The notes beneath the pieces are model-generated. The model made no database searches and was not told the origin of the DNA. It saw only the letters and a list, made by a program, of their open reading frames with translations. A DNA stretch of 64,000 nucleotides from Gaiellasilicea sp963811885. GTDB lineage: Bacteria > Actinomycetota > Thermoleophilia > Gaiellales > Gaiellaceae. Positions 35,795 to 44,473 of the stretch are shown here, in pieces. Within the stretch, counting starts at the first letter, position 1. Each line of letters begins with the position of its first letter. The stretch is taken from positions 124,001 through 188,000 of the forward strand of contig CAWETB010000015.1 in NCBI GenBank assembly GCA_963811885.1, in the 5' to 3' direction. A program made the translations under genes and the position numbers.

Positions 35795-36795
35795 CATTCC
35801 TCCGCTCTTTGTGTTGTCGGTTCGAGGCGCGCGCGGAGCCCGCTCAGCTGCGATGGGCTGGGACACCAGGAAGACGCGAGCGCGGACTGATCCCAGCCGG
35901 CCAAGCTCGCGCCTGCTCGATAGGCGCTCTCCAGGAAGGTCAGGAGTGCAGCTCTCGGATCGAGCGCCTGCTGGACCGCGTCGTAGGGGAGGAGCGCGAG
36001 CGAGCCGCTCCCTTGTGCCGCCCAGTGCGCCTCGCTTGGCTGCAACGGCTGCTCGCGAAGGCCGGCGGGCTCGGGCGCCGTGTACGAGTAATAGGTCGGC
36101 TCACGCACATTCGCGTCCCCTGGCCAGAACCCGAACGAGATCACGTCGTGGGAGTACGCCTCTCGGTCGACAGGATCCGCGTCAGGGCGCGCCGGCGCAC
36201 GGCCGCCGCTGAACCGGGTATACGCGAGATCGAGACCGTGCCAGAAGAGGTGCACGGGGCTCGACTTGCCGCAGTACCAGCCCGCGAACTCCTCCAGCAC
36301 CCCGTCCGTCCACTCGAGGACGTGCCAGAAACGCTCGACCGCATCCCGGTCGTACGACGCATGCCGGCGATCCTCAGGGAACGGTGTCGTCGTCGGAACG
36401 TGGTACGGCTGCTCGAGGATCGGGACGTCGATCTCCAGTCCAGCGAGCGTCGCGTGCAGCTTCTCGTCGAAGTCGGCAACGGACAGCCCGTCGGCGAGCT
36501 CGAACGACTCGACATCGCCACGGTCGGTCGCGACAACCAGGCGATGGTCGACGAAGTCGAAGTCGATCTCGAAGGCGACGTCGTTCTCGGCATGCATGCG
36601 CCGCGTCGTCAGGCCACGCACGTCGACATAGAGCGGAACGTGCCACCAGTGGTTTCGCGGCGCCGTCGAGGCCATGCGCACCTTGCCGACGATCTGCGCC
36701 CAGAGGTGCAACGTGTCCTTCGTTTCCTCCCATTGCGCCAGAGGAAGCTCCGGCAACCCGCGCCGCGCCTTCCTGGTCGCGCTCAGCGGGCGCAC
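35794..36795 (-). CDS. DUF5996 family protein
   Basis: 333 residues. The family blocks are LPLAQWEETKDTLHLWAQIV, NHWWHVPLYVDVRGLTTRRM, FEIDFDFVDHRLVV, PVHLFWHGLDLAYTRFSGGR, SHDVISFGFWPGDANVREPT and the end FLESAYRAGASLAGWDQSAL. The many Trp, His and Tyr residues suggest a buried polar pocket, but no activity is established. A GTG start is used. Its stop lies within the DUF2630 start. Confidence 0.82.
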   Translation of the reverse strand: MRPLSATRKARRGLPELPLAQWEETKDTLHLWAQIVGKVRMASTAPRNHWWHVPLYVDVRGLTTRRMHAENDVAFEIDFDFVDHRLVVATDRGDVESFELADGLSVADFDEKLHATLAGLEIDVPILEQPYHVPTTTPFPEDRRHASYDRDAVERFWHVLEWTDGVLEEFAGWYCGKSSPVHLFWHGLDLAYTRFSGGRAPARPDADPVDREAYSHDVISFGFWPGDANVREPTYYSYTAPEPAGLREQPLQPSEAHWAAQGSGSLALLPYDAVQQALDPRAALLTFLESAYRAGASLAGWDQSALASSWCPSPSQLSGLRARLEPTTQRAEE

Positions 36796-36804
36796 TCGGC
36801 GGTC

Positions 36805-38637
36805 TCAGGGATAGTCGACGACAAAAACTGGGCTGCCGATGCGGGTCACGTCAGCCGCGTCGCCCACACCGTTGACGACATGGTCGATCGTGCCGGCGCT
36901 GAGATTGACAGTCATGACGTGGTGCAACCGGACACCCGCGGTCTCGGGGACCTCGAAGCCGTTCTCCGTGTGGATCGAGGGATTGTTGCGGTTGAAGACG
37001 TACACGCCGCCGCCGTCGAGCCGGTGGGTCTTCACGTTGTCGCCGACCTTGTAGCCGGCCCAGCCCTCGACGCCGCCGTGCATCCAGTCCGCCTGGGTCG
37101 GAGGGTCGTACGGCAGCTCGTTCTGGTACAGGATCGTCCTCCCGTTCTCGCCGTTCCAGATGACGTTGTACTCCTGGAAGTGCTCGACGAAGAGACCTGT
37201 GGCCGTCACGTTGTCGCCGTTGACCACGACGCCGTTGCGGCCCGTGTTCGTGTTCCAGCGCTCGGTGTCTCCGGAGAAGCCCTCGATGCCGTGATCGGCG
37301 CGCCACACCCAGGTGTGGTCGATCAGGACGTTGTCCCGGTTGACCTCGAGCGCGACGTCGGCCTTTCCGACGTGCGGGCCGCCGACGCGGAAGTAGACGT
37401 CCGACAGCGTGGTCGGGTTCGACGGATCGTTTTTCTTCGGGCTGTGGTTGCCGTTCTTCTTGCCGACCTCGAGGAGCACGGGCGACTCGACCGTGCCGGC
37501 GTCGATCGTGACGCCCGCGACGATCACGCCGGGGACGTCGGCGACGGTCAGTGGGATCGCCCCGCCGACGGCGGTGAGCGTCGCGTGTCCGAGGCCGAGC
37601 ACGACTGTGTCGGCGCGCTTGACCGCGATGCTCTGCCCGACGTCGTAGACGCCCGGGGTGAGCAGCAGGTTCTTGCCGCGAGCAAGCTGGTTGTTGATCG
37701 TGTGGACCGAGTCCGACGGTGTGGCGACGAAGAAATCGCCGAGCGGGATCGTGCGCCCGGCCGTCATCGCCGAGCCCCACGTCGTGCCGCTCGTGTCGGT
37801 GTGCGCCGACGGAACGCGGACCGCGTAGTCGCCCTGCGCGTCCAGGAACAGGTACGGCTTCTCACGGCTGACCGGCGTCGTCGCGAGCGTGGTGTAGGGC
37901 GGGTTCGGGAACGTCACGTCCGACGGTGCGCCCTCGACGCCCGCGAAGACCTGATTCCACACGGCGTTCGACCAGCCCCCGATCCGGCTGTTGCGGATCA
38001 GCCACTGTTGCTGCGAGCCGTTGATCACGAACGGGAGGTTCGAGTCGGCGATGAAGCCGCCGCTCGCGAACTGCGGCCCCGCCGTGCAGTAGTCCATCAG
38101 TGAGAGGTTGGCGCCGGTGATGTTGAGACGGCGCATCGACACCGCCTGCGAAACCGCCCAGAAGTTCGCAGACGCGCGACAGCCGTCCTGCCCGAGCGAG
38201 TTGATATTGAGCGTCAGGTTGGAGAGCGTGCGCCAGAAGTTGACCAGGGCGACACAGTTGTCCGGCGCGAGGCATTGGTTGTACACCTCGATCTTGCCGT
38301 TGATCGTCACATCGGTCGGCGAGGCACCGAGCCCGGCGATCTCGGTGTAGTAGCCCACCTTGATCTGGAGCGGCTGGGCGGCAGTGCCGTAGACGCCTGG
38401 CTTGAACAGGAGCGCATAGCGGTTCGTCCCCATCTCGGCGTCGACCTGCTGCGCGTGGATCGCGTCGATGGTCGTCTGGATCTGCCCGACCGGCGTGCTC
38501 GGGTCGAAGACGATCACGTTCGGCCCGAACGAAGTCGCCGTCGTGGCCGCCGAGGATCCGCCCGCGCCCGCACTCGACCCGAGGGCGAGCAGCGCCAGTG
38601 CAAGAGACAGAATCGTCGTCGCTCGAGCCCGTGCCAT
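36805..38637 (-). CDS. secreted right-handed beta-helix protein
   Basis: 610 residues with a signal peptide (TTILSLALALLALGSSAGAG) and then FGPNVIVFDPSTPVGQIQTT, the start of a pectate-lyase-like beta-helix. Repeating short strands with Asn/Asp turns run to the end (GVYDVGQSIAVKRADTVVLG, DVYFRVGGPHVGKADVALEV, NGVVVNGDNVTATGLFVEHF). The layout resembles proteins annotated as GH55-like or coagulation-factor-5/8-associated in actinobacteria. Catalytic residues cannot be assigned, so polysaccharide binding or cleavage is an inference from the fold. AGGAGG lies upstream of the ATG. Confidence 0.72.
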   Translation of the reverse strand: MARARATTILSLALALLALGSSAGAGGSSAATTATSFGPNVIVFDPSTPVGQIQTTIDAIHAQQVDAEMGTNRYALLFKPGVYGTAAQPLQIKVGYYTEIAGLGASPTDVTINGKIEVYNQCLAPDNCVALVNFWRTLSNLTLNINSLGQDGCRASANFWAVSQAVSMRRLNITGANLSLMDYCTAGPQFASGGFIADSNLPFVINGSQQQWLIRNSRIGGWSNAVWNQVFAGVEGAPSDVTFPNPPYTTLATTPVSREKPYLFLDAQGDYAVRVPSAHTDTSGTTWGSAMTAGRTIPLGDFFVATPSDSVHTINNQLARGKNLLLTPGVYDVGQSIAVKRADTVVLGLGHATLTAVGGAIPLTVADVPGVIVAGVTIDAGTVESPVLLEVGKKNGNHSPKKNDPSNPTTLSDVYFRVGGPHVGKADVALEVNRDNVLIDHTWVWRADHGIEGFSGDTERWNTNTGRNGVVVNGDNVTATGLFVEHFQEYNVIWNGENGRTILYQNELPYDPPTQADWMHGGVEGWAGYKVGDNVKTHRLDGGGVYVFNRNNPSIHTENGFEVPETAGVRLHHVMTVNLSAGTIDHVVNGVGDAADVTRIGSPVFVVDYP

Positions 38638-38700
38638 GGCGTCCTCCTGCTTGCGGACGTGCCCCGACAGCAATGGCTCGAAACACCCTTCTAGTGGAGT

Positions 38701-38725
38701 TCGACGGGCCGACCGAGCCCGTCGA
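38701..38725 (-). terminator. terminator hairpin after the small exported protein
   Basis: TCGACGGGC and its complement GCCCGTCGA form a 9-bp stem around a seven-base loop, five bases past the stop at 38731. Confidence 0.6.
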
Positions 38726-38730
38726 GAGCT

Positions 38731-39219
38731 CTACGAGCGGGCGAAGCGCTTGCCGGACGCTGCGACGCGCGCGAGGGCGACGTCGGGCAGCGGGCCGCTC
38801 GAGCGGGCGCTGAGCAGATAGCCGACGTGCGTCTTCGGTGAGGTGACGCAGCGCCAGGCGATCCACTCGCCGCCCCAGCCGCCGTAGTAGACCTTGTTCC
38901 CGTCCATCTGCAGGATCCGGTGGAACGAGCCCTGGAGGTCGCACCCCATGCCCTGCGGGACGCGCTCGACCTGGAACGTGAACCGGTCGGCGGAGTTCTT
39001 GTGCTTGAACGTGACCACGAGCTTGCCGGTCGGCCGCTGCCAGCGCTCGTAGCGGTAGCCGAACGGAAGCCGGGTCGGCAGATAGGAGAGGTCGCCCGCA
39101 TTCGCCTGGATCCGCTTGAGCGAGAAGGGAGGGACCTGCGCGCCGGAGGCGGCGTCGGCCGTGCCCGCGAGCAACGCGGCGCAGAGGGCGGCCAGAACGA
39201 TCGGGACGAGTCGTCTCAT
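38731..39219 (-). CDS. exported protein of unknown function
   Basis: 162 residues with signal peptide VPIVLAALCAALLAGTADAA. The mature region reads GDLSYLPTRLPFGYRYERWQ, KLVVTFKHKNSADRFTFQVE and VYYGGWGGEWIAWRC, a beta-rich, aromatic domain with two Cys that may pair. Similar proteins occur singly in Thermoleophilia. I use the third in-frame ATG (39219), which gives a standard basic-then-hydrophobic signal. It is divergent from the TetR gene. Confidence 0.6.
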   Translation of the reverse strand: MRRLVPIVLAALCAALLAGTADAASGAQVPPFSLKRIQANAGDLSYLPTRLPFGYRYERWQRPTGKLVVTFKHKNSADRFTFQVERVPQGMGCDLQGSFHRILQMDGNKVYYGGWGGEWIAWRCVTSPKTHVGYLLSARSSGPLPDVALARVAASGKRFARS

Positions 39220-39255
39220 CGCCTGCATCGTGCCCGCGCCAGATGAAGCTCTCAT

Positions 39256-39365
39256 GGCCCGCGTGTGCGGATTCTGTTCGGTCGGCCGTCATTCAATCTC
39301 TCCTGCTGTCATGCTGTTGCTATAAAAATGCTGTGACCGTAAAGATCGTGAAAGAAGGATTGGGC
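39256..39365 (+). promoter_or_regulatory. promoter region of the TetR/exporter genes
   Basis: TATAAA at 39321-39326 is an unusually good -10 box for this genome. ATGCTGT occurs on both sides of it (39311 and 39328), which might be half-sites for the TetR protein. A GTG with AAGGA upstream follows at 39366. Confidence 0.45.
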
Positions 39366-40013
39366 GTGCAACCGGGACTACGAGAACGCAAGAAGCAGCA
39401 GGCGCGCGAGTTGATCGCGGAGACCGCACGCCGGCTCTTCGCCGAGCGCGGCTTCGAAGGCGTCACCGTCGCCGAGATCGCACGGGAGGCCGACGTCGCC
39501 GAGAAGACCGTCTTCAACTACTTCCCGACCAAGGAGGACCTCTTCTACTCGCGGCTCGAGGCGTTCGAGGACGAGCTGCTCGAGGCGGTTCGGACACGTG
39601 CGCCGGGCGAGTCGGTGCTCCAGGCGTTCAGCAGGTTCCTGCTCGCGCCCCGCGGTGTCTTCGCCAGGCTCGAAGGGGACGACTCCGACGCTGCCCGCGA
39701 GCGGTTGCGCACGATGACCCGCGTCGTCATGGAGAGCCCTGCGCTGCTGGCGCGGGAGCGGCAGGTCTTCGACCGCTACACCGAGTCCCTCGCGGCAGTG
39801 CTCGCCGAGGAGAGCGGCGCCGCCGCCGACGACGTCGAGCCGTGGGTCGCCGCGAGCGCGCTCTTCGGCGTCCACCGGGCGCTGATCGACCACGTCCGCC
39901 GGCGAACGCTCGCCGGAGACGACGACCCGGCCCGCCTTGCGCGCGACCTCCGCGCCCGGGGCAAGCGTGCCTTCCAGCCTGCTCGAGGCCGGTCTCTCCG
40001 GCTACGGGCTTAG
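39366..40013 (+). CDS. TetR-family transcription repressor
   Basis: About 215 residues. The DNA-binding domain is classical: LIAETARRLFAERGFEGVTV, AEIAREADVAEKTVFNYFPT, KEDLFYSRLEAFEDELLEAV. The C-terminal part carries the ligand and dimerisation helices (WVAASALFGVHRALIDHVRR). The frame is open upstream, but the GTG at 39366 has AAGGA at the right spacing and gives the normal short N-terminus. It lies 25 bases before the DHA2 exporter gene, which it probably represses. Confidence 0.87.
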   Translation: MQPGLRERKKQQARELIAETARRLFAERGFEGVTVAEIAREADVAEKTVFNYFPTKEDLFYSRLEAFEDELLEAVRTRAPGESVLQAFSRFLLAPRGVFARLEGDDSDAARERLRTMTRVVMESPALLARERQVFDRYTESLAAVLAEESGAAADDVEPWVAASALFGVHRALIDHVRRRTLAGDDDPARLARDLRARGKRAFQPARGRSLRLRA

Positions 40014-40038
40014 CGCTGGAGAGGGTGGGGGGAGACGC

Positions 40039-41956
40039 GTGACCGAGCAGCAGGCACCCCGCGTCCGCCTGATCTTCGGCGCGCTGATGCTGGTCCTGCT
40101 GCTGGCGTCGCTCGACCAGACGATCGTCTCGACCGCGCTGCCGACGATCGTCGGCGAGCTCGGCGGGATCGAGCACCTCTCCTGGGTCGTGACCTGCGTA
40201 CCTGCTCGCGTCGACCGTGGTCGGGCCGCTGTACGGGAAACTCGGCGACCTCTACGGGCGCAGGATCGTGCTGCAGACGGCGATCGTGATCTTCCTCATC
40301 GGCTCGGTGCTCTGCGGGCTCGCCCAGGACATGGGCCAGCTGATCGCGTTCCGCGCCGTGCAGGGGATCGGCGGCGGCGGCCTGATCGTCACGAGCATGG
40401 CGGTGCTCGGCGACATCGTGCCGCCGCGCGAGCGGGGCAAGTACCAGGGGCTCTTCGGCGCAGTCTTCGGCGTCTCGACGGTGATCGGGCCGCTCCTCGG
40501 CGGCTTCTTCGTCGACAACCTCTCGTGGCGCTGGATCTTCTACATCAACCTGCCGTTGGGCGCGCTCGCGTTCGGCGTGATCGCGGTCGCGTTCCACAGC
40601 CCCGCCGTGCACGTCCGTCACAAGATCGACTACCTCGGCGCGACGCTGCTGGCGGCCGGCCTCTCGGGCATCGTGCTCTTCACGAGCCTCGGCGGCACGA
40701 CGTGGCCGTGGGACTCGGCCCAGATCATCGCGCTGATGGTCGTGGGCGTCCTCTCGCTCGTCGCGTTCGCGTTCGTCGAGCGGAGAGCCGCCGAGCCGAT
40801 CCTGCCGCTCGAGCTCTTCCGGAACCGGACATTCACGGTCACGAGCGCGGTCGGCTTCATCGTCGGCCTCGCCCTCTTCGGCGGGATCACGTATCTCCCG
40901 CTCTACCTGCAGGTCGTCAAGGCCTACAGCCCGACCGAGTCCGGGTTGCTGCTGACGCCGATGATGGCGGGCGTGCTCGTCACCTCGATCGGCAGCGGGC
41001 AGCTGATCAGCCGGCTCGGCCGCTACAAGCCGTTTCCGATCATCGGCACCGCGCTGATGACGGTCGCGATGTATCTCCTCTCGGGGATCAGCGTCTCGAT
41101 GCCGATCTGGCAGACCGCCCTTTACATGCTCGTGCTCGGGTTCGGGCTCGGGATGACGATGCAGGTGCTCGTGCTCGCCGCTCAGAACTCGGTCCCGTAC
41201 GAGCAGCTCGGCGTCGCCACCTCCGGGTCGACCCTCTTCCGGCAGGTCGGCGGCTCGATCGGCGTCTCGGTCTTCGGCGCGATCTTCGCCAACCAGCTCG
41301 CCAGCAACCTCGCCGACGCGCTGCCGCCGGGAACGCAGCTTCCGGACGCGGTCAGCCCGGGCATCATCGCGCAGCTGCCGGCGGCGGTTCACGCGCTCTA
41401 CCTCGACGCGTTCGTCACGGCGCTCGGGCCGGTCTTCAGCGTCGCCGCGGCGGTCTCGCTGGTCGGCTTCGGGCTCACCTGGCTGCTGCGGGAGGTGCCG
41501 CTGCGCAAGAGCGCGGCGGCCGAAGGCATCGCCGAGAGCTTCGCGACCCCACGCGACGCGAAGTCGCTGCCGGAGCTGGAGCGGATCCTGGCCACGCTCG
41601 CCACGCGGGAGAACCGCTGGCGCGTCTACGAGCAGGTGGCCGACGACGCCGGAGTCGATCTCGATCCGGCCGAGCTGTGGCTGCTCGCACGGCTCGGAGA
41701 GGACGCGACAGTCGACCTCGACGATCCCCTGCTCGTCGCGGCCGGCGTCTCGCTTCGCGAACGGGGCCTGATCGAGGACGACCGTCTCGGCAGTGACGGC
41801 CAGGACGTCTACGGCCGCGTGCTGGCGGTGCGACGGCAGCGCCTCGCCGAGCTCCTCGAGGGCTGGTCGCCGGAAGAGCACGACGAGGTGAGAGCGATGC
41901 TCGACGACTTCGCCCGCGAGTACGTCGCCGAGCCGCCCGCTGCCAGCCGGACCTGA
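40039..41956 (+). CDS. DHA2-family (EmrB/QacA) MFS drug exporter with a MarR-like C-terminal domain (frame interrupted)
   Basis: About 638 residues. The 14-helix transporter core has LLLASLDQTIVSTALPTIVG, KLGDLYGRRIVLQTAIVIFL (motif A), AFRAVQGIGGGGLIVTSMAV and VFGVSTVIGPLLGGFFVDNL (motif C). After about residue 480 a soluble region of some 140 residues follows: ATRENRWRVYEQVADDAGVD, DPAELWLLARLGEDATVDLD, VAAGVSLRERGLIEDDRLGS and VRRQRLAELLEGWSPEEHDE. This is the pattern of a MarR-type winged helix. One base appears inserted near 40196, between SWVVT and YLLASTVVGP. GGGGGGAG precedes the GTG. Confidence 0.85.
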
Positions 41957-41972
41957 GCAGAATGCAGGGGTG

Positions 41973-42540
41973 ATGCCCGAAGCGCCACTCGAGCAGACGG
42001 AGCACGGACGCGTCGCGGCGGGCGAGGGCTGGTTCGTCCTCAACGCCCGCGACGCCCGCTGGCGCCACCGGGAAGGGAAGGCGACTCTGCCCTTCGAGGG
42101 CGAGGCGGACTTCCCGCAGCTCGGGATCAACCTGATCGTCCTCGCCCCCGGCGAGCCGATGGCGATGTACCACTGGGAGACCGATCAGGAGGAATTCCTC
42201 GTCCTGTGGGGCGAGGCGCTGCTGATCGTCGAGGGTCAGGAGCGGCCGTTGCGGCGCTGGGACTTCGTCCATTGCCCGCCGCGGACACAGCACGTCATCG
42301 TCGGCGCGGGGACGGAGCCGTGCGTGGTGGTCGCCGTCGGTGCGCGCGAGCACCAGACCACCCGTGGCCCGGACGGGACGCTCGAGTGGGTGACGGACTG
42401 GGGCGCCTACACCGTCGACGAGGCCGCGCTCCGGCACGGCGCCGGCGTCGAGGAGGAGACGGCCGACGAGGAAGTCGCATACGCCCGCTTCCCGGACTCC
42501 GAGCCGTCCGGGATATCGAGAGGGCTGGCTTCCGGGCTAG
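41973..42540 (+). CDS. cupin-domain protein (frame interrupted at the C-terminus)
   Basis: About 189 residues. The double-stranded beta-helix has PGEPMAMYHWETDQEEFLVL and RRWDFVHCPPRTQHVIVGAG, with the His and Glu of a metal-binding cupin. The frame changes near 42508 just after DSEP, and the normal ending YREGWLPG then leads to a TAG at 42538-42540. Without the shift the frame would run about 200 bases into the opposing gene. The function is unknown; family members include phosphomannose-isomerase-like cupins. Confidence 0.75.
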
Positions 42541-42860
42541 CTCTCGGACTCGGTGCCGGCGGCGACCAGCCCCGGCCCGAGCCGCGCGAACGCGACCTCG
42601 TAGTCGACGACGTCCTCGATCTGCGCACCGGCGATCGAGAGGATCCGTTCCCGGAACTGCGTGCGCGCATGGTTGTTCCGCTCGGCGACTTCGCGGCTCG
42701 CCCAGAACGCGAGCCCGACGGCCTTCGTCTCGCTCGCGAGTAGGAGGAAGCCCTCGAAGCCTTCTGCTTCGCGCAGCCAGCGGTCCATTTCCTCGCCGAC
42801 GATGGTGGCGTCGCCGATCGTCTCGCCGGTGATGTCGGTCGTCGTGACTGTGACGTGCAT
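42537..42860 (-). CDS. antibiotic-biosynthesis-monooxygenase-like (ABM) protein
   Basis: 107 residues forming one ferredoxin-like ABM domain: MHVTVTTTDITGETIGDATI, EAEGFEGFLLLASETKAVGL, FWASREVAERNNHARTQFRE. Such domains act as cofactor-free oxygenases, haem-degrading enzymes or dimeric binding proteins; the substrate here is unknown. AAGGAGGAG lies upstream of the ATG. Its TAG overlaps the opposing cupin TAG in a shared CTAG. Confidence 0.72.
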   Translation of the reverse strand: MHVTVTTTDITGETIGDATIVGEEMDRWLREAEGFEGFLLLASETKAVGLAFWASREVAERNNHARTQFRERILSIAGAQIEDVVDYEVAFARLGPGLVAAGTESES

Positions 42861-42939
42861 GCGCTCCTCCTTCAGCGGGACGTCCGCAACCTATCCGGGG
42901 CGACGTTAGCCGTCGGCCGGGTCTGCGAGCATCGGCCGC

Positions 42940-43677
42940 GTGTTCAGCGTCGACGACCGCGACCGTGTGCGCGAGCACGTGCTCCGCATGGCCGAGGCCG
43001 ATCCGCGCGTGGTCGCGGCCGCCGTGGTCGGCGGTCTCGCGGACGGTCCGGGCGACCGCTGGTCCGACCTCGACCTCACCTTCGGCGTCGATGACGCCGC
43101 GTCCGTCGCCGATGTTCTCGACGAATGGACGCAGGAGGTCGCAGCCGGGCTCGGAGGCATCCATCTCTTCGACGTGGCGGCAGGGGCTGCGATCTACCGG
43201 GTCTTCCTGCTGCCCGGCTGCCTTCAGGTCGACCTGTCGTTCGCACCCGCTTCCGCTTGGGGCGCGCGCGGTCCACGGTTCAGGCTCCTCTTCGGCAGCG
43301 CGGCGGAGCTCCCGCACTGGTCGCCGGCCTCGGCGGACGAGCTCTTCGGGCTCGGCGTCCACCACGCCCTGCGGGCGCGGTTCTCGATCGAGCGCGGCCG
43401 CTGGTGGCAGGCGGAGCACTGGATCAGCAGCGTCCGCGAGCAGGCGTTTCTCCTCGCCTGCCGCCGGCGTGGGCTCGAAGGGGGCAGACGCTTCGACGAT
43501 CTGCCGGCGGAGGCGCTGGAGGCGTTCGAAAGCACGCTCGTTCGCTCGCTCGACCCGGAGGAGCTCGACCGGGCGCTCAGCAGTGCGATCTCGGTGTTGC
43601 AGCGCGAGTCGGAGGAGGCGGCGGAGCTCGCGGCCGCGGTCGAGGAGCAGCTTCAGGCGCTGGCGTCGCCCACGTAG
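42940..43677 (+). CDS. nucleotidyltransferase-fold protein (aminoglycoside adenylyltransferase-like)
   Basis: 245 residues from a GTG. The catalytic motif appears as AAVVGGLADGPGDRWSDLDL: a G-x(n)-SDLDL arrangement with the two Asp that bind metal, followed later by a third acidic residue in LQVDLSFAP. The C-terminal part is a helical bundle (WWQAEHWISSVREQAFLLAC). The length and layout match small AadA/LinB-like or MNT-type proteins. The acceptor (drug, nucleotide or protein) is unknown. It overlaps the opposing TOPRIM gene by 25 bases. Confidence 0.72.
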   Translation: MFSVDDRDRVREHVLRMAEADPRVVAAAVVGGLADGPGDRWSDLDLTFGVDDAASVADVLDEWTQEVAAGLGGIHLFDVAAGAAIYRVFLLPGCLQVDLSFAPASAWGARGPRFRLLFGSAAELPHWSPASADELFGLGVHHALRARFSIERGRWWQAEHWISSVREQAFLLACRRRGLEGGRRFDDLPAEALEAFESTLVRSLDPEELDRALSSAISVLQRESEEAAELAAAVEEQLQALASPT

Positions 43678-44195
43678 GCGAGGACGCGGTCGAGCGGCTC
43701 GGGGACGCGCTCGAGGTCGAGCGCCTCGACGAGCGGCGCCGCGTAGCGGATCTTCCAGTTGTGGAGCCAGCCGTGGAGCTGCGCCTCGAGCGGCTTCGCG
43801 CGCTGCGCCGGCTGCTTCCGGTAGGTCGTGAATGCGCCGAGCTGGCCGCGGCCCTCGACGAGCGCGAGCATCCGCTCGGGGCCGAGCGCGCGGACGAGCT
43901 CTCCCTCGAGGTCGGGAACGCACGCGAAGAACCCGTCCGCGCTGACGCCGGCGCGCTCGAGCCCTCGCAGCACGGCACGCTCCTCGGCGACGTCGTAGAG
44001 CCCGGCGACGCGGACGCCTGCCACACCGCGCAGAGCCCGCGCGATCGCCTGCGCACCGCCGATCGACACAACCTCGACGCCCTCGGCCTCGAGGTCGCGG
44101 CCGCGTCTCGCAGCGAGGGTCTCGACCGCGATCCGGTCGCTCTGTCCCTCGACGAGGATCAGACCCCGCCGTGGCTGTCGAGAAAGATCGTCCAC
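43653..44195 (-). CDS. OLD-like TOPRIM domain protein
   Basis: 180 residues from a GTG inside the YCII gene. The TOPRIM core has GLILVEGQSDRIAVETLAAR with the catalytic Glu, then VEVVSIGGAQAIARALRG and VAGLYDVAEERAVLRGLERA with the D-x-x-E pair. The C-terminal half reads VPDLEGELVRALGPERMLAL and IRYAAPLVEALDLERVPEPL. Stand-alone proteins of this kind occur in actinobacteria without the ATPase half of OLD nucleases, so nuclease or nucleotidyl-transfer activity is inferred only from the fold. Confidence 0.72.
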   Translation of the reverse strand: MDDLSRQPRRGLILVEGQSDRIAVETLAARRGRDLEAEGVEVVSIGGAQAIARALRGVAGVRVAGLYDVAEERAVLRGLERAGVSADGFFACVPDLEGELVRALGPERMLALVEGRGQLGAFTTYRKQPAQRAKPLEAQLHGWLHNWKIRYAAPLVEALDLERVPEPLDRVLAYVGDASA

Positions 44196-44473
44196 GGCCG
44201 GATCCTGCCGATCCCCTGGATGTCGCGGCCGTTGCTGCACCACGGATCCGGCTCGAGGAGCTCGCGCGCTTCGCTCTCGTCCGCGACCCGCATCACGAGC
44301 ATCGCGCCGGAGTCGTCCAGGAACGGCCCACCGAGGGCGATCAGGCCGCGTTCGAACAGGTCGTCCATGAACGCCGCGTGCTCGTCCCACAGCGGCTGCT
44401 CGCGCGCACCTTTGCCGGATACCCACTCCGCCCCCGCCGGTCGATCGACGACGAAGAGTGTCTCGCCTCGCAT
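44159..44473 (-). CDS. YCII-related domain protein
   Basis: 104 residues: MRGETLFVVDRPAGAEWVSG, LWDEHAAFMDDLFERGLIAL, GGPFLDDSGAMLVMRVADES and DPWCSNGRDIQGIGRIRPWT. This is the YCII fold with the conserved His (DEHAAFM) and Asp. Its role is unknown; members are enzymes or dimeric binding proteins. It starts on the last base of the preceding secreted-protein gene (TGATG) and ends inside the TOPRIM gene, so three genes are chained by overlaps. Confidence 0.75.
   Translation of the reverse strand: MRGETLFVVDRPAGAEWVSGKGAREQPLWDEHAAFMDDLFERGLIALGGPFLDDSGAMLVMRVADESEARELLEPDPWCSNGRDIQGIGRIRPWTIFLDSHGGV

Noticed and set aside
35809..38103. A 764-codon rightward open frame
   Set aside because: It is antisense to DUF5996 and the beta-helix protein, both of which have clear signatures, and lacks any domain itself.
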